Assembly (NCBI RefSeq): GCF_013425525.1
Contig: NZ_JACCKA010000027.1
Location: forward strand, 1 to 64,000
Length of the DNA stretch: 64,000 nucleotides
Reading direction: 5' to 3'
Source: Luteimonas salinisoli
Lineage (GTDB): Bacteria; Pseudomonadota; Gammaproteobacteria; Xanthomonadales; Xanthomonadaceae
Shown: positions 19,201 to 28,197 of the stretch, piece after piece
Layout: every line of letters starts with the position of its first letter
Position numbering within the stretch: position 1 is the stretch's first letter
Made by a program: the position numbers and the translations under genes
The notes under the pieces: model-generated
Seen by the model: the letters and a program-made list of their open reading frames with translations, nothing else
Databases searched by the model: none
Told to the model about the DNA's origin: nothing

Positions 19201-19477
19201 ACGCAGGTTCGGCGCCGCACAGCATGCAGATGAGGTCGTCCGGCTCGATCGCGTGGCCGTTGCGGCAGCGGACCCCGGATGGCGCCGCCGCGGGCTCCAG
19301 CGCCGGCGCCTTCCCGTCCCCGGTCACCACCGTGGCCGGCCGCCAGCCGCGCGGATGGATCGGCTCGCCCGAGAGCACCCATCCGCACGCCCCGCCTCCG
19401 CTCACCGGGCCGCAGCAGAATTGCTCTTCGAGCGGGCGCTCGCTCTCGCAGCCCGGACACCAGCGCATCAGCTCCAT
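13211..19477 (-). CDS. Zinc-ribbon / pseudokinase / SF1 helicase / nuclease-fold protein
   Basis: 2088 residues. The start is taken at 19477, whose ATG overlaps the radical-SAM stop by 10 nt; an in-frame ATG at 19585 would lie deep in that gene. Domains in order: a zinc ribbon (Cys7, Cys10, Cys21/22, Cys31) and a second Cys/His knuckle (Cys71, His75, Cys84, Cys87); a Ser/Thr-kinase-like domain at about 110-385 with HRDLRPE (234-240) and MAPE (279-282) but GGFG in place of DFG and no clear beta-3 Lys; a DUF4011-like region at about 700-850; a COG1112-type SF1 helicase with Walker A GPPGTGKS (980-987), DEAS (1637-1640), GDEKQMPPT, NVENVQGDERD and VAVTRARKK; and a C-terminal restriction-endonuclease-like (MTES_1575) fold with Asp2010 and IECGG (Glu2026). 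The architecture resembles the kinase-helicase of Mokosh-type defence. A role in recognising and degrading foreign nucleic acid is inferred. Confidence 0.88.
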   Translation of the reverse strand: MELMRWCPGCESERPLEEQFCCGPVSGGGACGWVLSGEPIHPRGWRPATVVTGDGKAPALEPAAAPSGVRCRNGHAIEPDDLICMLCGAEPASGDPADSGVAATGSAPPAAAGAETVIEGWRLLARIAETAGVRERYRAVHDDSGREAVLTLYCAGAEPDPDVYEAVGRLSRDYVPELLATGRWDDRAFEAMEALPGGTLADLGIHSRDIASIRHVLRELGSALHAFAEVGLRHRDLRPEAILVREREPLDLVIGGFGSAQLSAFDLDLVAPLETSRYMAPEAVAGGVAAASDWWSLGMLLLEQATGGACFGDVHPNAWLIHVLAHGVPLPEELPPELALLFRGLLAYDHHQRWQWREVEAWLAGASPPAPPARRQASDDDRGEGIALGGRTYRSTRPYALAAGEAQHWDEAAEQLRRGRLATWAERVGLDAQALAALRHLARHEALDDDFRLMLALVWLNPEMPLIHRGRILSPGWLLERPEEGWRLVASDAPDLLAHRQPEHWLPRMKARLAGLRERAKHRGIALDEAQFRILALSTSRARLAAHWQARQSLLPDSPHAGIQSLAERAMLGEEDLIVLLAADIGQFQSADSLLDDAARTARRIGIDGFGRDAAAAWLQQGRRAIWQEVEGRLQGFASCGIAEVDGWAGRYRVQRRLPIADALVLLAVPVDRWVEPRKQQYVSELLDFFGKKVANAALRGPLVRMGIARNSSRIDLVELDSPRRPAAALLDALLQRGGQSLVVDPAALDATPLLRHRLHVLERNRSLYERDTGIDGLYLGFPFLLVRDPRGHVRTRIAPVLLWPVGLELPVGRRSQARVGFDSGREEVRLNPAFEGLLGSEERARWLKVAEDLLRRSALTAADVMDAFGMLAQARTRTLAALPPPSVELEPGQQALACAAVLFHAAFMGQAVGEELRQLQQRPPGGTGLETLLRLREGGTAAADGRAPEAQRFLTAQSDPSQEAAVAEAARSPGLAIEGPPGTGKSQTIVNIVADAIGNGRTLLLICQKHAALEVVHKRLIAEGLGERVVMLNDVNRDREPTIRAIREQVEALLREPPPTDVAGRRERLAARIEALEGELDHHHRSQYRVDEDCGLAWRQLLAELMELEADSPPPDFPALRPHLAGLDIAALARLEESCAPLVRWWLPARYEGSPLAQLRAFETDEASRAAFAQAFGGFAAAEAERERVLAANPSSFEIEDPAPHRAWLAEHAATLRALQEGQRQRLARWLPLFRGNAVGDQLIARLEALGEALDAADGSAWHVRLSPALSALPAARLADLHRQAQRILAPATRLARLNPLRWFGRARVGRFLREQGETGDRDAVVGLAAAAGLETAWRPSRAALTVVHQQLMVPPPAPDSGPGLAMQGAETLRHLREARETAVRLSRAPDPSRADTAAGGGREALDRWLEEVQAALQRHAARQASLERLGELAPWLQDAPASQFRDSILGNAGTASLRGPIHDALPDLVAYQQFRTRAAQLREDELALLAHLRPMQETLDRIDPERLERTFRRLLNREARLAWKQAIERKHPQLLLEAGEHDARISRLAEAEAEMRDLNRRHLASRVDPAEIGTRRQWEDITRLRGARTRRLREFLVEGIAIGLMRLKPVWLMNPDVASRVLPLEPGLFDTVIYDEASQMPVEYALPTLYRGRVAVVSGDEKQMPPTAFFSSRLDDGEGDADEDEVADDLDEQAQREAREEEWNRREIKDCPDLLQLARGSLPGKTLQIHYRSGYRELIGYSNAAFYRNRLNVPVRHPDATVLATQPLEWRQIDGVYRQQTNAEEAQAVVEWLAALWRRPAADRPSVGVVTFNRKQADLIEDLMEERAEVDEDFRRVWDEERNRQQDGEDMAVFVKNVENVQGDERDVIVFSTTFGRDPRGVFRRNFGVLGQHGGERRLNVAVTRARKKMLVMSSMPVADVADFLVTRRPPGTPRDYLQGWLAYARMLSSGDFPGARALLSRLHPAEVGAVEGGTGPGDGFSRSVGAFIRSLGHAPVAVGGDDAFALDFAIEDPASGLYAIGIECGGPRHPLLAHARAREIWRPKVLGKAIPHLHRVPVLHWYRDPDGARADLAAAIANALRGVSS

Positions 19478-20123
19478 TCGGCGTCCCCGGCGGCATGCTG
19501 GCTGGTACCTGCGCGGTGGCCGGCGGACCGCAGCGCCTCGCGCAGGCGCTGCAGATCGTCGCGGCGCGGGATGCCGGCCATCCACACGGTTCCGGACGCA
19601 TCGAACATCAGGTCGAGTGCGGGAGTACCGCCGGACTGCGGCGTATCGAACGCGGCGAATCGACGCTCGCCGAGTGGCGTCAGGCGATGCAGGCGCTGGT
19701 TGTCGCTACCGCGCAGCGGCAGGCTCTGCGCCTCGTCGCGCAGGTAAGGGCCGCTGATCAGCGCATCGATCAGGCCGGGCATCCGCGCCAGGAGCGGCTG
19801 CAGGTGCGCATGTCCGTAGCCGCTGTAGACCAGGATGTCGACGTCGGTCCGCGCGCGCAGTCGCCGCAACAGCCGCTCCAGCGCGTCGGCCTGTTCGAAC
19901 GGTTCGCCGCCGGAGATCGTGACGCCGTCCGCTTCGGCCAGCCACGGCCCGATGTCCTCCACCAGGGCGTCGACCGCGATCCGCCGCCGCCCCGGCCCCC
20001 AGGTATCGGCCGATACGCAGCCGGGGCAGCGGATGCTGCAGCCCTGGAACCAGATGCCGACGCGGCGGCCCGGCCCGAGCGCGGTCACCGGGAAATGCAC
20101 GCGCGAAAGCGAGAGCGTGGGGC

Positions 20124-20127
<4 letters not shown>
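19468..20127 (-). CDS. Radical-SAM 4Fe-4S protein, NrdG-like activase family
   Basis: 219 residues from a GTG start that overlaps the AAA+ gene stop (GTGA). The cluster motif is C-x3-C-x2-C (GCSIRCPGC, Cys30/34/37), followed by ISGGEPFEQ (71-78), the SAM-binding glycine motif, and YSGYG plus LISGPYL as in anaerobic ribonucleotide reductase activases and related glycyl-radical activating enzymes. The length also fits. No glycyl-radical enzyme is encoded nearby, so its target is unknown; the C-terminal third departs from NrdG (FDTPQSGGTPALDLMFD). It sits inside the putative defence operon, between ATPase and helicase. Confidence 0.87.
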
Positions 20128-21950
<1,823 letters not shown>

Positions 21951-22014
21951 GTTCGCTCCCCGGTCCAGGTGATTCTAGGCAACTTTGCCCGATTGCGGCG
22001 GATGCCGTCGCGCG

Positions 22015-22043
22015 CTGACCGGCTCGGCTGTTATCGCTATCAT
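22015..22043 (+). promoter_or_regulatory. Lactonase promoter with overlapping XylR-type operator
   Basis: CTGACC (22015-22020), 17 nt, then TATCAT (22038-22043) make a plausible promoter 36 nt upstream of the lactonase start. TGTTATCGCTATCA (22029-22042) overlaps the -10; its reverse complement differs by one base from the box at 3343-3356 in the xylan operon promoter. This places the lactonase in the same predicted regulon. Confidence 0.55.
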
Positions 22044-22078
22044 CGGCTCGTCCGGTCCGCCGTCCCAAGGAGATGCCG

Positions 22079-23149
22079 ATGCCTGCTCGCCCCCTACCGC
22101 TGCTGGCCGCTGCGCTCGCGGCCTCGTTGGCCGCCTCCTGCGCTCCGGCGGGCGACGACGCCGCCACCGGCGACGCCGAGAGCGACATGTCCGCCACCCA
22201 AGCGTCCGCAACACCGGCTTTCGACGCCGTCGGCCGCCTCACCGCGTTCGACGACGCCTTCGCCGAGGTGGTGCCGCCGGACGCGCGCATCGAACAGCTG
22301 ACCGGCGACGAATTCACCTGGTCCGAGGGGCCGGCGTGGGTCGGGGACGGCGACTACCTGCTGTTCAACGACGTTCCGGAGAACCGGATGTACCGCTGGT
22401 CCGAGGCGGATGGACTCTCGGTATTCCTCGAGCCCTCCGGCTACGCCGGCCCGGACGACGGCACCCTGCGCGAAGCCGGCGCCAACGGTCTGTTCGCCGA
22501 GCCCGGCGGCACCGTGCTGCTGGCCGACTCCGGCAGCCGGCTGGTGGCGCGGCTGGACCCGGAGACGAAGGAGAAGACCGCGCTCGCGTCATCGTACGAG
22601 GGCAAGCGCTTCAACAGCCCCAACGACGTGGTGCGACGCGCGGACGGCGCAGTGTTCTTCACCGATCCGCCTTACGGGCTGAAGGACATGGACGAGTCCC
22701 CGGCCAAGGAACTGGCGTTCAACGGCGTGTACCGCATCGACGCCGATGGCGGCGTGCACCTGGTCGACGACGCACTGAGCTTCCCGAACGGCGTGGCGCT
22801 CTCGCCGGACGGCAACACGCTGTACGTGGCGAACTCCGATCCCGAGCGGCCGATCTGGATGGCCTACACGCTGGACGAGACCGGCAACGCGGTCGACAGC
22901 CGCGTGTTCGCCGACGCCTCGGATCTTCTCGGCGAAGACGCCCCCGGCCTGCCCGACGGCATGGCCGTGGCCGCCGACGGCACCCTGTTCGCCACCGGCC
23001 CCGGCGGCGTGCTGGTCTTCAAGCCCGACGGCACCCGGCTGGGCCGGATCGAAACCGGCACCGCCGTGGCCAACTGCACGCTGGCCGAGGACGGCCGGGT
23101 GCTGTACATGACCTCGCACGGCTTCCTGGCGCGGGTGCGGCTGCGCTGA
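22079..23149 (+). CDS. SMP-30/gluconolactonase-family lactonase lipoprotein
   Basis: 356 residues. Two ATGs are possible: 22073 abuts the AAGGAG site, while 22079 lies 6 nt after it and is preferred. Lipobox LAASC follows a short signal peptide. The six-bladed beta-propeller family motifs are present: FTWSEGPAWVGDGDYLLFNDV, AGANGLFAEPGGTVLLAD, FNSPNDVVRRADGAVFFTDPPYGL, LSFPNGVALSPDGNTLYVANSDP and DGMAVAADGTLFATGPGGVLVF, including the Glu, Asn and Asp metal ligands expected for sugar lactonases. The shared operator with xylan genes suggests hydrolysis of an aldono- or urono-lactone; the exact lactone cannot be told. Confidence 0.88.
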   Translation: MPARPLPLLAAALAASLAASCAPAGDDAATGDAESDMSATQASATPAFDAVGRLTAFDDAFAEVVPPDARIEQLTGDEFTWSEGPAWVGDGDYLLFNDVPENRMYRWSEADGLSVFLEPSGYAGPDDGTLREAGANGLFAEPGGTVLLADSGSRLVARLDPETKEKTALASSYEGKRFNSPNDVVRRADGAVFFTDPPYGLKDMDESPAKELAFNGVYRIDADGGVHLVDDALSFPNGVALSPDGNTLYVANSDPERPIWMAYTLDETGNAVDSRVFADASDLLGEDAPGLPDGMAVAADGTLFATGPGGVLVFKPDGTRLGRIETGTAVANCTLAEDGRVLYMTSHGFLARVRLR

Positions 23150-23176
23150 GGCCCGCTCGCGCGGCACGCCAGCGTC

Positions 23177-23196
23177 GGCTGGCGGATCCGCCAGCC
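23177..23196. terminator. Palindrome between convergent genes
   Basis: A perfect 20-bp palindrome, GGCTGGCGGA/TCCGCCAGCC, lies between the convergent lactonase and SnoaL-like genes. It could end transcription from either side, but there is no T-run on either strand, so intrinsic termination is doubtful. Confidence 0.35.
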
Positions 23197-23249
23197 CGCC
23201 AGATCGCCGCGGGGCCGTTCGCTGCAACGGCTCGGGCGCCGAGCGTGTG

Positions 23250-23609
23250 TCAGCCGGCCGATCCGGTCTCGACCACGAAGGCCTGCAGCGCTGCCAGCTT
23301 GCCGTCCTGGAAGCGCCAGACATCGCAGTAGGCGTGGCTGGCCGTCTTGCCTGCATCGTCGGTCAACGTGATCTCGCCGATGGCCGCGAGGCAGTCGCCC
23401 TCGGCGAGCATGCGATCGACCCTGAACCTGGGCGGCACCTCGTAGGCTTCGGCCATCCACCGGCGAACCGCATCCTTGCCCCTGAGCGTCCGGTCGCCCA
23501 CGAACGTCCATTCGGTGTCCTCGGTGCAGAACGCCAGGAAACCTTCATGGTCGCCGCGGACGATGGCCGCGTTGGCCTGTTCCAGTACCCGCTTGTGGTG
23601 TTCCGACAT
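23250..23609 (-). CDS. SnoaL-like / NTF2-fold protein
   Basis: 119 residues of the small cone-shaped NTF2 fold. The start is the ATG at 23609 after a GGAGG site. Typical motifs are ANAAIVRGDHEGFLAFCTEDTEWTFVGD near the N-terminus, GKDAVRRWMAEAY, and the paired strands CLAAIGEITLTDDAGKTASHAYCDVWRFQDGKLAALQAFV. Family members act as isomerases, cyclases or binding proteins; nothing here fixes a substrate. It is probably co-oriented with the hydrolase at 23669 but separated by 59 bp. Confidence 0.82.
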   Translation of the reverse strand: MSEHHKRVLEQANAAIVRGDHEGFLAFCTEDTEWTFVGDRTLRGKDAVRRWMAEAYEVPPRFRVDRMLAEGDCLAAIGEITLTDDAGKTASHAYCDVWRFQDGKLAALQAFVVETGSAG

Positions 23610-23668
23610 TCGGGAGTCCTCCGTCGGGTTGGGTGAGCAACGCATCGTGCCTGCGCAGTATCCATCAG

Positions 23669-24784
23669 CTACCCGCCGGCGTCTTCGGCCTCCACCGCCA
23701 GCGGACGCACGTGCTCGAGCAGGCTGAGCAGCGTCTTGCCCGGCTCTTCCCACGGCATCATGTGCGCGGAGTGTTCGAACCACACCCCGCGCTTGTAGGG
23801 CGCGTCGACCTGCTCCAGCCAGTCCGCGGTCGGCCGGGACGGCGTGGTGTAGTCGTGGCGCCCCATGAACATCACCACCGGGATGGGGAACTCGCGCACG
23901 CCGCTCAGGTCGACCTGGAGGTACTCGTCGAGCAGGCGACCGAGGGTGAACACGCTGCCTTCGAAGAACGCTGCGCGATCGGCGCAGTCGTACGACGGCG
24001 ACAGCAGCGAAGCGCCGTAGTAATACGGCTGCTCCTCGTCGCGATAGGCATTGAGCCCGCCATAGTGCTGCGGCCACTTGCGGGCCAGCACGACCCGCTC
24101 GCGGGTGATGGGCCGGTCGCCGGGGTAGGGCGCGATGGAGTCCATCTCGGCGATGGCGTCCTGGTTGCCGTGCTCGCGCGCCTGCGCCAGGCCATACGCG
24201 AAACTCAGCTCTTCGTTGAGGCGGGTGTTGATGACCTGGCCGATGCCTACGTAGGCGTGGAACAGGTCCGGGCGCGCGAGCGCGGCCTTCATGCCGGGCA
24301 CCGTGCCCCAGCTGTGGCCGACCAGGATCAGCTTGTCCTTGCCGTAGCGCGCGCGCACGTATTCGGCAGCCTCGATCGCGTCGTCGACATAGCGGTCGAT
24401 GTGGATGGTCTCGGCGATCGCCTCCGGGTCGGCTTCCCGGTAGGTCTTGCCGGCACCGCGCTGGTCGTAGTGGACCACGGTGAAGTATTCCTCGATGGGG
24501 CGCTGGAACTGCCACAGGCTCGGCATCGCCGGCGACGCCGGTCCGCCGTGGACGAACAGGATCATCGGGTTGTCCTTGTGCTTGCCGCGCACGTTGAACC
24601 ACTGCTCGATGCCGCCGATGGTGGCCGTGTAGGACTCCTGGATGCCGTCCGGGGTGACGATGCGCTGCAGATCGCGCACCACCTCGCGGGCCTGGCCGTA
24701 GGACTTCTCCGCCGGGCATTCCTGGGCGGCAGCATGCTGGGTCAGCGCGGCGAGCAGCACAAGCGCGAGTGCGCGCGTCTTCAT
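23669..24784 (-). CDS. Secreted alpha/beta hydrolase, prolyl-aminopeptidase-like (S33)
   Basis: 371 residues with signal peptide (ALTQHAAAQ). The start is the ATG at 24784, followed by a lysine-positive n-region. Catalytic elements are the oxyanion motif FVHGGPASPAMPSLWQFQ, VVHYDQRGAGKTY, the nucleophile elbow GHSWGT (Ser158), an acid in FMGRHDYTTPS and the final His in FEHSAHMMPWEEP. These match proline iminopeptidase/tripeptidyl-type S33 hydrolases, which remove N-terminal residues from peptides. Export to the periplasm is predicted. The substrate is uncertain. Confidence 0.87.
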   Translation of the reverse strand: MKTRALALVLLAALTQHAAAQECPAEKSYGQAREVVRDLQRIVTPDGIQESYTATIGGIEQWFNVRGKHKDNPMILFVHGGPASPAMPSLWQFQRPIEEYFTVVHYDQRGAGKTYREADPEAIAETIHIDRYVDDAIEAAEYVRARYGKDKLILVGHSWGTVPGMKAALARPDLFHAYVGIGQVINTRLNEELSFAYGLAQAREHGNQDAIAEMDSIAPYPGDRPITRERVVLARKWPQHYGGLNAYRDEEQPYYYGASLLSPSYDCADRAAFFEGSVFTLGRLLDEYLQVDLSGVREFPIPVVMFMGRHDYTTPSRPTADWLEQVDAPYKRGVWFEHSAHMMPWEEPGKTLLSLLEHVRPLAVEAEDAGG

Positions 24785-25163
24785 GGCGATTCTCCTGGTG
24801 TCGATGTCCGATCGGACCGGCTCGCGACGCATGCGGCGCGAACGTCCCGGGTCGTCAGCGGACTGGCGCCCTCCAACGTCGGGCGGATCATGGCTTCGCG
24901 TGCGAACGGCTCCATGGACCCGACCATGCCACGGGCCACCGCGCCCGTGCATGTGACTTCGGACCGATGGACAGCCGCCGCTGGTTCACCCTGGCTCGCG
25001 GCTGGCCGACCGCTGCAGCCGGCTAGCGGTGGGCCAATCGCGCGTGGAGTGTCAGCTCAGCCCTGACCCGCTTGGGCCGGCGCGGTATGCAGTTCGGCAC
25101 CCGGAGTTCAGCCTACTTGTTCCCCTCGTCCCCCGTGTTGGATGATGCCGCTTCACCTGTCGT
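24785..25163. other. Intergenic stretch with no recognised gene
   Basis: The divergent gap between the S33 hydrolase and hipB. It has slightly lower GC towards the right. I see no credible coding frame, RNA gene or terminator; the right end carries the hipBA operators listed separately. Confidence 0.6.
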
Positions 25164-25267
25164 ATGTCTGCGATCGATGACATGGAGTGAATGTCATCGA
25201 TGGATGACATCAAGGGACTATTGTCAGCGATCGCGAACATCGCTAGAATGTCATCGAACGGTGACTC
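25164..25267 (+). promoter_or_regulatory. Four-operator array of hipBA
   Basis: Four 20-bp imperfect palindromes of pattern ATGTCNNC-GANN-GNTGACAT are spaced 27, 30 and 27 bp apart: O1 25164-25183, O2 25191-25210 (perfect halves ATGTCATC and GATGACAT), O3 25221-25240 and O4 25248-25267. The regular spacing and the site just before hipB resemble the multi-operator hipBA control region of E. coli, where HipB dimers bind repeated palindromes. O3 covers the -35 and O4 overlaps the -10 of the promoter at 25221-25249. Confidence 0.75.
25221..25249 (+). promoter_or_regulatory. hipBA sigma-70-like promoter
   Basis: TTGTCA (25221-25226), a 17-nt spacer and TAGAAT (25244-25249), each hexamer one mismatch from consensus, lie 34-62 nt upstream of the hipB ATG. 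The hexamers sit inside or against operators O3 and O4, which suits autorepression. Confidence 0.7.
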
Positions 25268-25282
25268 GATCGTGAGAAAGCG

Positions 25283-25846
25283 ATGCCGATCATCCAAACG
25301 CCAAAGGAACTTGGGCTCACCATCCGCTCGCGCCGCAAGGAGCTGGGCTGGGATCAGGCCACGCTTGCGAAGCAGGTCGGCGTGACACGGCAGTGGGTCA
25401 TCGAGATCGAAAAAGGCAAGCCGCGCGCGGAAGTTGGCCTCGCGCTGCGTGCCCTGCGCGTGCTTGGCTTGTCCCTGCATGTGGATGCGAAGCAGCAGGC
25501 AAGCGCGGCGCCGGGGGATGAAAGGATCGAGCATCCTGCGAGTGGGGCCGCTCCGAATCTGGACATCGATGCCATTGTCGAGAGGAACCGGGGCGCCGCG
25601 GTGGGTCGCACCGCCGGGTTGCCGAGTGCCCTCGCCGAGTTGCCGCGAACCAGCGCCGACGAACCGAGAGCGATCGAGTTGGCAAGACGGTTCGATCATC
25701 TGGCGGGCACGGTGCGACCTGCTGATGACGACCCGGGATCAGTGGCCGGAGGCGGTGGACCCGAAGGAAAACGCAAGCCGGGCGGTTCGACCAAGGGCAA
25801 GCGTCCCTCGAAGCGGGTCTCGAAGCGTTCCGGATCGAAGAAGTGA
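25283..25846 (+). CDS. hipB: HipB-like antitoxin/repressor with long basic tail
   Basis: 187 residues, about twice the length of E. coli HipB. Residues 5-65 form an XRE/Cro-type helix-turn-helix (RSRRKELGWDQATLAKQVGVTRQWVIEIEKGK) followed by the short strand LSLHVDA that closes HipB dimers. The remaining 120 residues are not part of classical HipB: a disordered linker, a helix-like stretch (EPRAIELARRFDHLAG) and a strongly basic C-terminus (KGKRPSKRVSKRSGSKK). It is coupled to hipA by a GTGA overlap. It would neutralise HipA and repress the operon through the four upstream operators. The tail may bind DNA or the kinase. Confidence 0.87.
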   Translation: MPIIQTPKELGLTIRSRRKELGWDQATLAKQVGVTRQWVIEIEKGKPRAEVGLALRALRVLGLSLHVDAKQQASAAPGDERIEHPASGAAPNLDIDAIVERNRGAAVGRTAGLPSALAELPRTSADEPRAIELARRFDHLAGTVRPADDDPGSVAGGGGPEGKRKPGGSTKGKRPSKRVSKRSGSKK

Positions 25847-27144
25847 CGACGGAGCTGACCGTTCTGATCAACGGGAGACTGGCTGGCCGCGCCTTCGCGG
25901 ACAGGCGCGGACACCCCGGGTTCGTCTACGACGAGGCCTGGCGCAACAGTCGCGATGCCATCCCGCTGTCGCTCAGCCTGCCGCTGGCGAACAAGCAACC
26001 CGACTCCGATGCGGTCGCGGCAGTCTTGTGGGGGTTCCTCCCGGACAACGAGCACATCCTCCAGCGCTGGGCCAGCCAGTTCCATGTCTCGCCGCGCAAC
26101 CCCCTGGCGCTGCTGGGCCGCGTCGGCGAGGACTGCGCCGGTGCGGCGCAGTTCGTGCGGACCGAGCGGGTCGACGACGTTCTCGATGGCGGGCCTGGCG
26201 AGGTGGAGTGGCTCGACGAAGCCTCGGTGGCGGAGAGGTTGCGACAGGTGCGGCGCGATGCCGGCGCGACGCGGCGCCAGGACGACATCGGACAGTTCAG
26301 TCTTCCGGGCGTCCAGCCCAAGATCGCGCTGCACCGGAACGATGGGCGATGGGGCATCCCGCAGGGTCGCACGCCGACGACCCACATTCTGAAGCCGCCG
26401 ACCGGCGCATACGCGGGCTACGTCGAGAACGAGCACTTCTGCCTGACGCTCGCCCGCAGCCTGCAACTGTCCGCATGCGAATCCGCGATCCTGCACTTCG
26501 AAGACGAGATCACGATCTGCGTGAGGCGCTACGACCGCGAATACCAGGCGGAACGCTGGTGGCGCGTCCACCAGGAGGACTTCTGCCAGGCGCTGGGCGT
26601 GATGCCGCAGCGGAAATACCAGAAACAGGGGGGGCCGTCGCCGGCGCAGATCGGCGAGGTGCTGCATCAGTATTCGGCGCAGCCACGGGTCGACAGGGAG
26701 AACTTCCTGCTCGTGCTCGTTTTCAACTGGCTGATCGGGGGATCCGACGCGCATGCCAAGAACTACTCGCTGTTGCTCGGCGCCGGCGGCGCCGCGCGAT
26801 TGGCGCCGTTCTACGACATCTCCAGCGCCCTGCCGTACCCGGAGATCGACCGAAGAAAGTTGAAGATGGCAATGAAGATCGGAAGCCACTACCGCTGGCA
26901 CGACATCAATGTGCGGGACTGGCTGGCGCTGGGCAGCGAACTGGGCTTCTCCAACGACGACGTCAGGGAAGTCCTGGCGCTGGTTGGCGCTTCGATCGCC
27001 GACTTTGCGGCGATGGTTGCCGCCGGGATGAGACAGGAGGGAATCGGCCACCCGATCGTCGACACGCTGGTCGATTCGATCTCCGAATCCGCGCGCCGCT
27101 GCATGAAGATGCTGAGCGCGTCCTCCGGCGCCCGCTCCGAATAG
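25843..27144 (+). CDS. hipA: HipA-family serine/threonine kinase toxin
   Basis: 433 residues from a GTG start overlapping hipB. HipA kinases phosphorylate a target such as an aminoacyl-tRNA synthetase and cause growth arrest. The N-terminal subdomain (LINGRLAGRAFADRRG, IPLSLSLPL, GFLPDNE) is typical. The glycine-loop motif FSLPGVQPKIAL contains Ser153 at the position of the autophosphorylated Ser150 of E. coli HipA and Lys160. Catalytic residues are GGSDAHAKN (Asp302, Asn307) and FYDISSALPY (Asp325). All key residues are present, so an active kinase is expected. The target is not predictable. Confidence 0.93.
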   Translation: MTTELTVLINGRLAGRAFADRRGHPGFVYDEAWRNSRDAIPLSLSLPLANKQPDSDAVAAVLWGFLPDNEHILQRWASQFHVSPRNPLALLGRVGEDCAGAAQFVRTERVDDVLDGGPGEVEWLDEASVAERLRQVRRDAGATRRQDDIGQFSLPGVQPKIALHRNDGRWGIPQGRTPTTHILKPPTGAYAGYVENEHFCLTLARSLQLSACESAILHFEDEITICVRRYDREYQAERWWRVHQEDFCQALGVMPQRKYQKQGGPSPAQIGEVLHQYSAQPRVDRENFLLVLVFNWLIGGSDAHAKNYSLLLGAGGAARLAPFYDISSALPYPEIDRRKLKMAMKIGSHYRWHDINVRDWLALGSELGFSNDDVREVLALVGASIADFAAMVAAGMRQEGIGHPIVDTLVDSISESARRCMKMLSASSGARSE

Positions 27145-27233
27145 CCCGGCGGGGAAGCCAGGCAGCATGCTGCGGGCCGACCGATGCCGGGCGTCTCCTC
27201 CCGCCGCCGGCACACCGATGCGAGACTGCACGC

Positions 27234-27779
27234 ATGGACAACGAACCCGACCGCCCGTCCCAGGGCAGCCCGTCGCCCGGCGCGCCCGCGCCGGCGCGCG
27301 CCGGCCAGGATCCCAGGCTGCTGCGCCGGCTGCTGCGCGCCAAGGACCGCATGGATGCGGCCTCCCACGAGGACTGGCCGGTGCAGCGGCTGGCGCGGGT
27401 CAGCGGCGTGTCCGAGGCGCATTTCGCGCGCTCGTTCAAGGAGGCCTTCGGGGTGCCGCCGCACCGCTACCTGCTCACCCGCCGGATCGAGCGGGCCGTG
27501 GCGCTGCTGCGCGACACCGAGCTGCCGATCACCGACATCGCGTTCCGGACCGGCTGGAACAGCCTGGGCACCTTCGGGCGCACCTTCCACGACGTCACCG
27601 GCGAGGCCCCGGGCGCGCGCCGGGCGCGCGAGCGGACCGCCGCCCAGCCGCTGGGGCAGGTACCGGCCTGCCATCTCGCCGCCGCCCACCGCCCCGCTCT
27701 CACCACCGCAGTTTCGGAGAAGCGGCGTCGGGAGGCGGCCGATAGCATCCTCGCGTCCACAGCAACGGAGGTTCCATGA
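27234..27779 (+). CDS. Short AraC-family transcriptional regulator
   Basis: 181 residues consisting of little more than the two-helix-turn-helix AraC/XylS DNA-binding domain at about 30-130 (WPVQRLARVSGVSEAHFARSFKEAFGVPPHRYLLTRRIERA, ITDIAFRTGWNSLGTFGRTFHDVTGEAP). There is no N-terminal sensor domain. Flanking regions are proline/alanine rich. It overlaps the VOC gene by ATGA, so the two are coexpressed, a common pairing in which the regulator accompanies a glyoxalase-fold protein. Confidence 0.85.
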   Translation: MDNEPDRPSQGSPSPGAPAPARAGQDPRLLRRLLRAKDRMDAASHEDWPVQRLARVSGVSEAHFARSFKEAFGVPPHRYLLTRRIERAVALLRDTELPITDIAFRTGWNSLGTFGRTFHDVTGEAPGARRARERTAAQPLGQVPACHLAAAHRPALTTAVSEKRRREAADSILASTATEVP

Positions 27780-28192
27780 GCGAGGGTATCGGGGTGGTCG
27801 GGTTGTACGTCCGCGACCAGGACGAAGCACTGCGGTTCTATGTCGACAAGCTGGGGTTCCAGGTTCACACCGACGTGGGCGGCGGCGAATACCGCTGGCT
27901 GACGGTGCAGCATCCGCGGCAGCCGTCGTTCCAGCTCGGCCTGTTCCTGCCGGGGCCGCCGGTGCACGACGAGGCCACCGCGCAGGCCCTGCAGGCGCTC
28001 GTCGCCAAGGGGGCGATGCCGCCGCTGGTACTGGACGTGGACGACTGCCGCGGCGCCTGGGAGCGGATGCGCGCGCTCGGCGTGGAATTCACCCAGGAGC
28101 CGGTGGAGCGCTTCGGCAACATCGACGCCGGCTTCCGCGACCCGTCCGGCAACGGCTGGAAGATGATCCAGTCGCGGCGCGGGCAGGGCTGA
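27776..28192 (+). CDS. VOC (glyoxalase/bleomycin-resistance) family protein
   Basis: 138 residues with two beta-alpha-beta-beta-beta repeats: VGLYVRDQDEALRFYVDKLGFQVHTDV at the start and PLVLDVDDCRGAWERMRALGVEFTQEPVERFGNIDAGFRDPSGNGWKMIQ at the end. Family members are metal-dependent lyases, dioxygenases or binding proteins. The conserved DPSGNGW turn is intact. It is translated with the AraC-type regulator, and a detoxification role is plausible but unproven. Confidence 0.88.
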   Translation: MSEGIGVVGLYVRDQDEALRFYVDKLGFQVHTDVGGGEYRWLTVQHPRQPSFQLGLFLPGPPVHDEATAQALQALVAKGAMPPLVLDVDDCRGAWERMRALGVEFTQEPVERFGNIDAGFRDPSGNGWKMIQSRRGQG

Positions 28193-28197
28193 CCGGC

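Noticed and set aside
16763..19747. 994-codon plus-strand open frame opposite the giant helicase gene
   Set aside because: Arg/Gln/Pro-rich, no domain, no ribosome site; a GC-driven antisense frame.
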